From HXMU1420-2 sp017643305 (lineage in GTDB: Bacteria; Pseudomonadota; Alphaproteobacteria; Rhodobacterales; Rhodobacteraceae), in the NCBI GenBank assembly GCA_965217135.1, contig OZ244249.1, positions 4,216,001 through 4,280,000 of the forward strand: a stretch of 64,000 bases of DNA, in the 5' to 3' direction. The notes beneath the pieces are model-generated. The model was not told the DNA's origin. It ran no database searches and saw only the letters and a list, made by a program, of their open reading frames with translations. Positions 25,980 to 33,478 of the stretch are shown here, piece by piece. The position numbers were made by a program, and so were the translations under genes. Numbering within the stretch: position 1 is the stretch's first letter; each line of letters opens with the position of its first letter.

Positions 25980-26467
25980 ATGAGAATGAAAACCGTTTTG
26001 CAGACTGCGACCGACGTTGCTCTGGCAGGTTTGATGAGCGTTGGTTTGGCAGCCGCGCAGGACATTGAGCGTGTTGAGCTGGGCAACTGCGCTGTGACGT
26101 AGCGGGTGGTGTCGGGCTGGTACTGGGGTCCCGCAAAAAGATGGAATGCAAATTTGAAAAGACCAATGACACGGTCTAAGCCTATTCAGGGCGCATTGTT
26201 AAGGTCGGGATCGACATTGGCGTCACCAAGGAATCGGTTGTCTGGTGGGCGGTTCTGGCCCCAGCGGCTAACCAGCCAAAAGGCGCACTGGAAGGTGAAT
26301 ATGTCGGCCTGACGGCCGAAACGACTGTTGCGGTCGGTGCCGGGGCCAACCTCTTAGTTGGGGGTGGCGACCAGTCTTTTGCGCTGCAACCGTTGAGCCT
26401 GCAGACGCAGGAAGGGCTGAACATCGCAGGCGGTGTCGGGTCCATCAAGCTGGAATATGTCGACTAG
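25980..26467 (+). pseudogene. Decayed DUF992-family exported protein gene
   Basis: ATG 25980 follows a good GAGGGAGGA site and opens a signal peptide (TDVALAGLMSVGLAAAQ) and DIERVELGNCAVT. A TAG then stops the frame at about 26100. The rest continues one frame over: GGVGLVLGSRKKMECKFEKT, an in-frame TAA near 26176, GRIVKVGIDIGVTKESVVWW, then LVGGGDQSFALQPLSLQTQE and GSIKLEYVD ending at 26467. This is the full DUF992 pattern (periplasmic, unknown function) broken by one frameshift and one further stop. Its 3' end overlaps the convergent msr gene. Confidence 0.82.
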
Positions 26468-26921
26468 GCTCTGGCCAAAACACAGAATGCAGGATCGTGG
26501 CGAGTGCATCTGCGTCCTGCTGGGTGAATGCATCGGGCTGATCGCTGTCGATATCGAAAACGGCGATCACCGCGCCGTCTGGTCCGAAGACCGGCAGCAC
26601 CAGTTCGGACCGGGTGCTACTGGAACAGGCAATATGATCTGCGAACGCTTCGACATCCGGGACAAGCTGTATTTTCCCGGTGCGCGCGGCGGCCCCGCAG
26701 ACCCCTCGCGAAAACGGGATGGCCAGGCAGCCATGTCCGCCCTGATATGGCCCGATTTTCAACAGCTTCGGTTCGGTGACGCGGTAGAATCCAACCCAAT
26801 CGAACCGGTCGTCGGCATGAAAAACTTCGCAGGTGATCGTCGCCATCAACGCGACAGGGTCGGTTTCGCCTTCGGTCAGTGCAGTGATGGTTTTAGACAG
26901 AGCATTGAAATCCACACGCAT
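26445..26921 (-). CDS. msrC: Free methionine-(R)-sulfoxide reductase (GAF domain)
   Basis: 158 residues from ATG 26921; the frame is open upstream to 27224 but that part is antisense to the STAS gene region. A single GAF domain carries DWVGFYRV and the three Cys of the fRMsr family: Cys65 (GGHGCLAIPF), Cys75 (SRGVCGAAARTG) and Cys99 (ADHIACSSSTRSELVLPV). It reduces free Met-R-O with thioredoxin as electron source. The 3' end overlaps the DUF992 pseudogene by 23 bp. Separated by 99 bp from the STAS gene it diverges from. Confidence 0.9.
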   Translation of the reverse strand: MRVDFNALSKTITALTEGETDPVALMATITCEVFHADDRFDWVGFYRVTEPKLLKIGPYQGGHGCLAIPFSRGVCGAAARTGKIQLVPDVEAFADHIACSSSTRSELVLPVFGPDGAVIAVFDIDSDQPDAFTQQDADALATILHSVFWPEPSRHIPA

Positions 26922-27020
26922 TTTTCCTGACCTCCTTGGCACAGTCCCAGTGGCACACATCGTTTGGTAAGATTTGCCAACTAGCTTGCCTGAAATGTCA
27001 CCGCAATCAAAGAGGGCCCC

Positions 27021-27359
27021 ATGAGTCTCAGCAGCAGTGTTCAGGATCAGACCCAAGTCATTTCCGTCAATGCCGAACGTATCGATGCGGCGATGGCAAT
27101 CGAGTTCAAGGATGAAATGCGCCAGGAAACCGCGGACGGGCCGGGCCGGGTGATTCTGGATCTGACCAAGGTGGAGTTTATTGATTCCAGCGGGCTGGGC
27201 GCGATCGTGGCGTCGATGAAACAACTGGGAACCGACAAGCGGCTGGAACTGGCGGGTCTGTCACCCAACGTGCAGAAAGTGTTTCGACTGACGCGAATGG
27301 ACACCATTTTCACTTTGTTTCCGACCCTGAAAGAGGCACTGGACCGGTCCTCCACGTGA
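27021..27359 (+). CDS. STAS-domain anti-sigma factor antagonist
   Basis: 112 residues, one STAS domain. The phosphorylatable serine pair is in VEFIDSSGLGAIVASM (Ser56-Ser57; the second is the usual target). The protein would bind or release an anti-sigma kinase depending on phosphorylation. The stop overlaps the GTG of the kinase gene (GTGA), so the pair is co-translated. No PP2C phosphatase or sigma factor gene is adjacent. Confidence 0.9.
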   Translation: MSLSSSVQDQTQVISVNAERIDAAMAIEFKDEMRQETADGPGRVILDLTKVEFIDSSGLGAIVASMKQLGTDKRLELAGLSPNVQKVFRLTRMDTIFTLFPTLKEALDRSST

Positions 27360-27856
27360 CCCAGTCCGCCCATATGCCGATATGTTACCCAATGGTTCGG
27401 CGTACGCGGATCACCCGGTACAGGCCAGAACCATGCGATGTTCGGCGCGCGCTGAATGTGCTGATGTCGGAATGCGACGCGATGCTACCACCAAACTGCG
27501 CAGAAGTTGCTGGCAACCTGCAAATCGTGCTGGCCGAAGCGCTGAACAACGTGGCCGAACATGCCTTTGCCGGTCTGGAGCCATCCGAGGCGAGCGTCGC
27601 AATTGCCCTGCGCGGCGACCATCTGCGCGTGGTGCTGCGCGACACCGGCCACCCCCTGCCCCAACGGTTGCTGCAACCGCCACCACCACCAAATCTGGCA
27701 GGTGAGACAGACGTTCTGCCCGAAGGTGGCTTTGGATGGGCACTGATTCACCAATTGAACAGCAGGCTGGAGTATTCCCGGACGGACCGTGAAAACCGGC
27801 TTTCTCTTTGGTTTTTGGTTGCTGGCACTCGCAAAAAACTGCTCGCGCCCCAATAA
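27356..27856 (+). CDS. RsbW-like serine kinase / anti-sigma factor (GHKL ATPase)
   Basis: 166 residues from GTG 27356. The N-box is LQIVLAEALNNVAEHAF (Glu, Asn), the G1 box VVLRDTGHPLP and the G2 box GGFGWALIHQL. These are the ATP-binding elements of RsbW/SpoIIAB-type kinases. A proline run (PPPPPN, near residue 110) replaces much of the ATP lid, which is unusual. The partner is the STAS protein encoded just upstream. The 209 bp after the gene (27857-28065) hold nothing I recognise beyond the next gene's GGGAGGC site. Confidence 0.87.
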   Translation: MTQSAHMPICYPMVRRTRITRYRPEPCDVRRALNVLMSECDAMLPPNCAEVAGNLQIVLAEALNNVAEHAFAGLEPSEASVAIALRGDHLRVVLRDTGHPLPQRLLQPPPPPNLAGETDVLPEGGFGWALIHQLNSRLEYSRTDRENRLSLWFLVAGTRKKLLAPQ

Positions 27857-28065
27857 AGCCGCAATCCAAGCAAACTCCAGCCCAAAACCAACGACATCAT
27901 AATTGTGTAGCTGCATATGGCTTCCCTCGGCGCTGCGTGTTTTCAGCCCCCACCCAGTGCGCGGCGTCGAGGACTACCTCCCAAAAACTCATGATACCAC
28001 GACGGACGATTGGAATTTCCCGACGCACGCAATAAGTTGCGGGCCAATCATCAAGGGAGGCATCT

Positions 28066-29643
28066 ATGCGCGATTTTCAACTGCCAGGGCGGTCCCCGGT
28101 TTTTGTCGAGGGCGGCATGTGCGCAACATCCCATCCACTGGCCGCGATGACGGCGATCGATATCCTGAAGCGCGGCGGGAATGCGATGGACGCGGCCATT
28201 GCCGGGGCGGTCCTGCTGGGAATCTGTGAACCGCAGATGACCGGGATCGGCGGTGATTGCTTTGTGCTGTGGTCGCCTGCGGGCAACGAGGACATCGTGG
28301 CGCTGAACGGATCAGGCCGCGCCGCCACCGGTGCAACTGCGGCGGAGCTGCGTGCAGCCGGGCACAGCACAGTTCCGGTGGACAGTGCGCATGCAGTGAC
28401 GGTGCCAGGGGCGATGGACGCGTTCTGCACCCTGTCGGACACAGCGGGGAAAATCGGGCTGGATGCCATTTTGGCTCCAGCGATTTATTACGCCGATGCA
28501 GGTATTCCCGTCGCCCCACGCGTGGCGTTTGACTGGGGCCAGGACCAAACCCGCCTGCAAGGGCGCGGCCGCGATCATTACCTGGTGAACGGAGCCGCAC
28601 CCAAAACCGGCCAGATGTTCCGCGCGCCGGGCCAGGCAGAGGTGCTGCGCCGCGTCGCCAAATCTGGGCGCGATGCGTTTTACACGGGCGAAATCGCCGA
28701 CGACATGATCGCCGCGCTGAACGCCATGGGCGGGCACCACACAGCCGAGGATTTTGCCGCGACCGCCGCAACGTCCACAACGCCGATCAGCGGGACTTAT
28801 AAATCGGTCGAGCTGGTGGAGCATCCGCCCAACGGTCAGGGGGCCACGGCCATCCTGATGATGAACATTCTGTCACATTTCAACATCGCAGGCATGGATC
28901 CGTTCGGCCCGGAACGCGCGCATATCGAAGCCGAGGCCGCGAAGCTGGCCTATGACGCGCGCAACCGGTTTATCGCCGATGCCGCACACATGACACGTCT
29001 GGACCACATGCTATCGGAAAAGACTGCCGCTGATCTGGCCGCGGTTATCGACCCGAAACGCGCGATGGCCAGCCCGGCGGCAGTGAGCGAATCCGTCCAT
29101 AAGGAGACCATCTATATCACCGTGGTTGACCGGGACCGTATGGCCGTATCGCTGATCTATTCGATCTTCCAAGGCTTTGGCTCGGGTATTGCCAGCGACA
29201 AGTTCGGCATCTTGTTCCAGAACCGTGGTGCGGGATTCTCTCTGGAAAAAGATCATGTCAACGAACTTGCGGGCGGCAAACGGCCAATGCACACGATCAT
29301 TCCCGCGATACTGCGCGAAAACGGGCGTGTGAAGATGCCGTTTGGCGTGATGGGCGGGGCGTATCAGCCCAACGGACACGCACGAATGGTCACGAACCTC
29401 GTGGATTTCGGCATGGACCCACAAACCGCCAACGACGCGCCGCGCTGTTTCACCGACGCAGGCACGATGAATGTGGAACGCGGGTATTCCGACGCTACAC
29501 GCGCCGCGCTGGCGGAGATGGGGCACAACGTGGCGATCCCCGAAACGCCGATTGGCGGGGCACAGGCTATTCATATTCGCGAAGATGGCGTGCTGGAAGG
29601 CGCAAGTGACCCGAGAAAGGATGGCTGCGCGCTGGGATACTAA
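28066..29643 (+). CDS. ggt: Gamma-glutamyltransferase family protein
   Basis: 525 residues. The Ntn-hydrolase nucleophile is Thr348 in KETIYITVVDRD, where self-cleavage would separate large and small subunits. The N-terminal half has GGNAMDAAIAGAVLLGICEP and MTGIGGDCFVLW; the C-terminal half has GFGSGI and MGGAYQPNGHARM. No signal peptide is present, unlike E. coli GGT, so it belongs to the cytoplasmic group and might act on gamma-glutamyl amides or as an acylase. Start ATG 28066 has GGGAGGCATCT upstream. It ends at a strong bidirectional terminator. Confidence 0.92.
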   Translation: MRDFQLPGRSPVFVEGGMCATSHPLAAMTAIDILKRGGNAMDAAIAGAVLLGICEPQMTGIGGDCFVLWSPAGNEDIVALNGSGRAATGATAAELRAAGHSTVPVDSAHAVTVPGAMDAFCTLSDTAGKIGLDAILAPAIYYADAGIPVAPRVAFDWGQDQTRLQGRGRDHYLVNGAAPKTGQMFRAPGQAEVLRRVAKSGRDAFYTGEIADDMIAALNAMGGHHTAEDFAATAATSTTPISGTYKSVELVEHPPNGQGATAILMMNILSHFNIAGMDPFGPERAHIEAEAAKLAYDARNRFIADAAHMTRLDHMLSEKTAADLAAVIDPKRAMASPAAVSESVHKETIYITVVDRDRMAVSLIYSIFQGFGSGIASDKFGILFQNRGAGFSLEKDHVNELAGGKRPMHTIIPAILRENGRVKMPFGVMGGAYQPNGHARMVTNLVDFGMDPQTANDAPRCFTDAGTMNVERGYSDATRAALAEMGHNVAIPETPIGGAQAIHIREDGVLEGASDPRKDGCALGY

Positions 29644-29655
29644 GCGATAAGGCGA

Positions 29656-29689
29656 AAGCTGTTGGTGGGTTCACCCACCAACAGCTTTA
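29656..29689. terminator. Bidirectional Rho-independent terminator
   Basis: AAAGCTGTTGGTGGG pairs with CCCACCAACAGCTTT around loop TTCA. It has A-rich and T-rich flanks suited to both strands, and separates the convergent ggt and hspQ genes. Confidence 0.88.
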
Positions 29690-30013
29690 ATTCAGTTGGA
29701 AGTGCAGCGGGTAGCTGCCATCTTCGAACGGGCCGAACATTTCGGGGATGTCTGGGTGGTCCACCGGTTCGCCCGAATAGTCCAAAACCAGGTTCTGTTC
29801 CGAAACATAAGCAACGTAATAGGAATTTTCGTTCTCGGCCAGCAGGTGATAAAATGGCTGCTCGCGAAAGGGGCGACTATCTTCAGGAATGGCCTGATAC
29901 CACTCCTCTGTATTGGAAAACTCGGGGTCCACATCGAAGATAACACCGCGGAAAGGGTGCTTGCGATGCCGGACCACCTGGCCCAAATGATATTTTGCAC
30001 GCGACTTTAACAT
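29687..30013 (-). CDS. hspQ: Heat shock protein HspQ (YccV family)
   Basis: 108 residues, family length. Conserved text: KYHLGQVVRHRKHPFRGVIFDVDPEF, WYQAIPEDSRPFREQPFYH and YVAYVSEQNLV. In enterobacteria HspQ binds DnaA and acts as a specificity enhancer for Lon protease. It is a single gene between the bidirectional terminator and a 200-bp upstream region in which I see no clear heat-shock promoter. Confidence 0.92.
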   Translation of the reverse strand: MLKSRAKYHLGQVVRHRKHPFRGVIFDVDPEFSNTEEWYQAIPEDSRPFREQPFYHLLAENENSYYVAYVSEQNLVLDYSGEPVDHPDIPEMFGPFEDGSYPLHFQLN

Positions 30014-30214
30014 TTCATACAGCCCCTATTAAGTGCTTTTAGCGGGTTCAAGCCCCAATTGTCCAACTTTGTGCGCATTTCAGAGGGAAACAGACTGTGA
30101 ACTGCCGCTGCACAGTTAGCGCATGACATCACGGTCACATACCAAGACATCTGCGTGACAGGGATTTGCACCGGCACAGCTTTAATGTAATCTCAAAGAA
30201 AAAGGCCGAGGCAG

Positions 30215-30802
30215 ATGGGCAAACCGATTTGGGCGCTTTTCGCGCTCCTTATTCTTGCGAATTGCGGGGCGCGGTATAACACGCCGCCCCGCAATCTGGA
30301 TGATGCGTGCAGCATCATCAACCAGCGACCACCCTACATCAAAGCGTTCAAGGCGACTGAACGGAAATGGGGTGTGCCGGTGCATGTTCAGATGGCAGCG
30401 ATGTACCAGGAAAGCAAATTCGACGCCGATGCGCGCACGCCGTTCCGGTACGTTCTGGGTGTGATCCCGATGGGCCGCCAGTCCAGCGCCTATGGGTACA
30501 GCCAGGCGCTGGACGGCACCTGGAGCGATTACAAGCGCGCCACCGGCCGGTCTGGGGCCAAGCGGGACAAGATTCGCGACGCGACGGATTTCATGGGCTG
30601 GTATTTCAACCAGAGCAAAGAAAAGAACGGCATCGCGCTGGACGATGCGCGCAACCAGTATCTGGCCTATCACGAAGGACATACCGGGTACCGCAAGGGC
30701 ACCTATCGCAGCAAATCCTGGCTGGTCCGAGTGGCCGATAAAGTCGATGCGCGTGCCGATCTGTATGAAGGCCAGCTATCCAAGTGCCGTAAGGCACGCT
30801 GA
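30215..30802 (+). CDS. Lytic transglycosylase (SLT-domain) lipoprotein
   Basis: 195 residues with a short lipoprotein signal ending LLILANC (Cys17). The SLT-like domain has the catalytic Glu66 in MAAMYQESKFDADAR, then SSAYGYSQALDGTW and the C-terminal YLAYHEGHTGYRKGTYRS. It would cleave peptidoglycan glycan strands from the outer membrane side. The stop is 1 bp from the GTG proposed for the next gene, so the two are likely co-transcribed. The start follows CCGAGGCAG. Confidence 0.88.
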   Translation: MGKPIWALFALLILANCGARYNTPPRNLDDACSIINQRPPYIKAFKATERKWGVPVHVQMAAMYQESKFDADARTPFRYVLGVIPMGRQSSAYGYSQALDGTWSDYKRATGRSGAKRDKIRDATDFMGWYFNQSKEKNGIALDDARNQYLAYHEGHTGYRKGTYRSKSWLVRVADKVDARADLYEGQLSKCRKAR

Positions 30803-30803
30803 G

Positions 30804-32798
30804 GTGCGCGGCTTGGCCAGAAACCCGGACGGAAAAAAACTTGCCGGTAAAATCGTTGTCTTCCGGCGGGATGGCATGGGTGCGCGGCTGCGCAATCTGG
30901 TTGCGGGTCTGCGGCTGCAACAGCGGTTTGGCGGTGATCTGGTGGTCTTGTGGCCGGTTGGGACGACGACCAAGAAACTGAAAAACCCTGACCACCTATT
31001 TGATGTGGATTTTGTTGCCGCCCACATGGTTCAGGATGCCGACCAGATAAACCAGGCTCATGCATCCGCGCGCCAGTTCGGCTCCTTCCAGACGGCGCAG
31101 GACATCCAGGCGCATCTATCAGCCGGTGAATCTGTGTTGATCGAAAACCTGAGTGGGGAGTTTCTGATCCCCGGTGAAGACGTGCATGTGGCCCGCACGG
31201 AGTTCATCCAGACCGCCGCGAACCTACCTTTTCACGCCGATATTCTTGACCGAGTACAGATGGTGCGGGATCACGCCGGGGGTCAAGCGATGACAGCACT
31301 ACATGTGCGGCGCGGAGACATCATTTTTGAACCCTACTGGGCGCGCCGCTTCTGGCCAACCAAATACGTGCCAGACGAATATTATGATGTGATAATCGAG
31401 CAGCACCCAAACCAGCCCTATCTGCTGTTTTCAGATACACCCCAGACAATCACGCGGTTTCGCGACCGGCATGGCATTCTCTCTGCTGCTGCGGTGATGG
31501 ATCTGGCCAGCCTTTCCCCCGCTCAAGCGGATCTGAGTGAGCTGCTGGCAATTTCACAATGTGCGGATGTTCTGTGCAGTTCCTACAGCGCGTTTTCCAC
31601 GGCGGCAGTAATGATCGGCGGGGCCACTAAAACCGTGTTGCCGGACGACCTGCCGGCTGAATTGCAAAGCAAAGCGCACAAGCAGCTGGGTAAACGGCTG
31701 CAAGCCGGACCAGAAGCGTTTATCAACGTCAACGACTATGGTCAAAGCCTGCATTGGCAGGTACAGCGCTCCTCTTCGGCAGAGGCACAGGCGCTGTGTG
31801 AACGCGTTATCGACCAGCGTTTGTGGGTACCGCATCTGGCGCCGCATACATTGACTAAAGCGGTAAGGAACGGGATGGATCAGGAGACTGTCGCACTGAT
31901 TGAAACCGATCAGCGGCATTACCGGTTTCGAGCCAAGTACCTGCAAAAGACGCCAGAAGTAAAACGCCTGCAGACCAAGCTGTTTCTCGCTGCGCAGGCC
32001 TATGTCGGGCTGGGGGACATCCCGCGTGCAGTTGAGGTAATGGGCAACATCGCCCTGTTTCAAAAGCAGGCGGGCGCGGTCGACGCGCTAAGCCATGTGT
32101 TGCAGGACCATTTGCGCGCCGGGGCGTTTGGTTGCCCGCCAACCACGTTGGTGCCGTACTCTGCGGAAGACGGTCGTATCCCGGGATTTAGACGTTTGCG
32201 TGACTTGAGGCGTCCGATCCTGATGCGCTTTCTGGCCAATCAAACGCCGTGGCATTGGCAGGCAGCCATGGGGTTGGATTGGCCCGAACTGCACATGTCC
32301 AGTGGCTGTGTATTGCAGGATGGCATTCTTGAGCGATTGACGGGCTATGCCACGTCCAACGATCCGATGGAAAAATCGCTGGCAGCTGTTGCCTGCCTGC
32401 GAACCAACCGGATGCCCAAGGCCAGACGGTTGATGAACCAAATTGCCGATCCGCTGGTTGATCTGTCCGGTGACGATTGGGCGTTGCTGCAGAAACGCAG
32501 GGCACAGGTGTTATTGAAGCAAGGAAAGACCCAACAGGCAGAGTATGCGGCTGCGGCGGCCTTTGAGGCCAGCGCGCACCCGGTTTTCCGCTGGTGGTGG
32601 GCGGCATGCCTGCTGGACAGCGGCCAGCGGGACAAGGCATTGGACGTTATCAGCACGCTCCCAGCCAACACCCAGTATGCCCGGGCCATCATGGTGCAGC
32701 TGGCTGATCCAGCAGACGTTTCCGCGCGCAAAAAAGCGCTGGAAGAGGGATTTGTCGTGACCGTTCCGGAGACTGGCGGGAACGTTGCAGTTGCGTAA
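30804..32798 (+). CDS. Fucosyltransferase-like glycosyltransferase with helical C-terminal half
   Basis: About 664 residues from GTG 30804; the frame is open back to 30492 but there it only shadows the transglycosylase gene. Residues about 15-290 look like a GT-B fucosyltransferase: IVVFRRDGMGARLRNLVAG at the start, ALHVRRGDIIF (His167), LLFSDTPQTI and CSSYSAFSTAAVMIGGA. These parallel the blocks of GT11 and O-fucosyltransferase-like enzymes. Residues about 340-660 are Ala/Leu-rich helices reminiscent of TPR repeats, without enzymatic motifs. The donor, acceptor and whether it glycosylates protein or polysaccharide are unknown. Confidence 0.7.
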   Translation: MRGLARNPDGKKLAGKIVVFRRDGMGARLRNLVAGLRLQQRFGGDLVVLWPVGTTTKKLKNPDHLFDVDFVAAHMVQDADQINQAHASARQFGSFQTAQDIQAHLSAGESVLIENLSGEFLIPGEDVHVARTEFIQTAANLPFHADILDRVQMVRDHAGGQAMTALHVRRGDIIFEPYWARRFWPTKYVPDEYYDVIIEQHPNQPYLLFSDTPQTITRFRDRHGILSAAAVMDLASLSPAQADLSELLAISQCADVLCSSYSAFSTAAVMIGGATKTVLPDDLPAELQSKAHKQLGKRLQAGPEAFINVNDYGQSLHWQVQRSSSAEAQALCERVIDQRLWVPHLAPHTLTKAVRNGMDQETVALIETDQRHYRFRAKYLQKTPEVKRLQTKLFLAAQAYVGLGDIPRAVEVMGNIALFQKQAGAVDALSHVLQDHLRAGAFGCPPTTLVPYSAEDGRIPGFRRLRDLRRPILMRFLANQTPWHWQAAMGLDWPELHMSSGCVLQDGILERLTGYATSNDPMEKSLAAVACLRTNRMPKARRLMNQIADPLVDLSGDDWALLQKRRAQVLLKQGKTQQAEYAAAAAFEASAHPVFRWWWAACLLDSGQRDKALDVISTLPANTQYARAIMVQLADPADVSARKKALEEGFVVTVPETGGNVAVA

Positions 32799-32800
32799 CG

Positions 32801-33403
32801 CTAGCGGTCAGTGACCGGAGATGGGTTAACCGTGTTGAACAGGGACAATGGGAAAGACATCCCGGTTTTCATACCGCCCAGAATAACCGTGGTCTGGCTG
32901 CCTGTACCATCATTTATGACCCATTTGCGCAGCTGCACAGGTTCACCCGTGAAGTAGAGGTCGATGCTGCCGTAATCCGGGTGTTCGGGGTCCTGTGCCC
33001 GTACGCGGGTGGCGGTGCCATCATAGTCATGGCCAACTACCATTTTGGCGCGGCTCAGATCGACCCTTTCAGCCAGAATGATCGACAGCGGCGTGCGGCG
33101 CAGCGGGTAGCTTTCGGGGGGCTGGTTAGATTTCGGATCGTGGATCACGACCGAGCCCTGCCCGGCAATCACCTTGGCCGCATCCGTGCCGTCATATTCA
33201 AACCGGGCGCGACCGGGGCGCTTGATGTAGAAACGCCCTGTTGAAAGTGTCCCGTCATCGTTCACCTGCGTGAAATCGCTTCGCGCGGATTGTAGCGTGT
33301 TCAGATAGCCCGACAGTTCATCCAAGCCGAGCTTGTCGGCACGGGCGGGCGCTGTCGCCATCGCAGTCAATGCAAGGCACAGGAAAAAAAAACGGTTCCA
33401 CAT
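32801..33403 (-). CDS. lolA: Outer-membrane lipoprotein carrier protein LolA
   Basis: 200 residues with a signal peptide (MWNRFFFLCLALTAMATAPARA). The mature part shows the LolA pattern: ARSDFTQVNDDGTLSTGRFYIKRPGRARFEY, then SYPLRRTPLSIILAE, and a late NDGTGSQTTVILGGM strand. LolA is the periplasmic shuttle that takes lipoproteins from LolCDE to the outer membrane. It lies downstream of ftsK on the same strand (75-bp gap), a common alphaproteobacterial order. It converges with the glycosyltransferase gene 2 bp away. Confidence 0.9.
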   Translation of the reverse strand: MWNRFFFLCLALTAMATAPARADKLGLDELSGYLNTLQSARSDFTQVNDDGTLSTGRFYIKRPGRARFEYDGTDAAKVIAGQGSVVIHDPKSNQPPESYPLRRTPLSIILAERVDLSRAKMVVGHDYDGTATRVRAQDPEHPDYGSIDLYFTGEPVQLRKWVINDGTGSQTTVILGGMKTGMSFPLSLFNTVNPSPVTDR

Positions 33404-33478
33404 AAACTCTACCTAATCAGCGCCGTGCCCGATTTCACCGGGGGAAAGTCACAAGGTTGAGAGCAGCACCGGGCAGCA

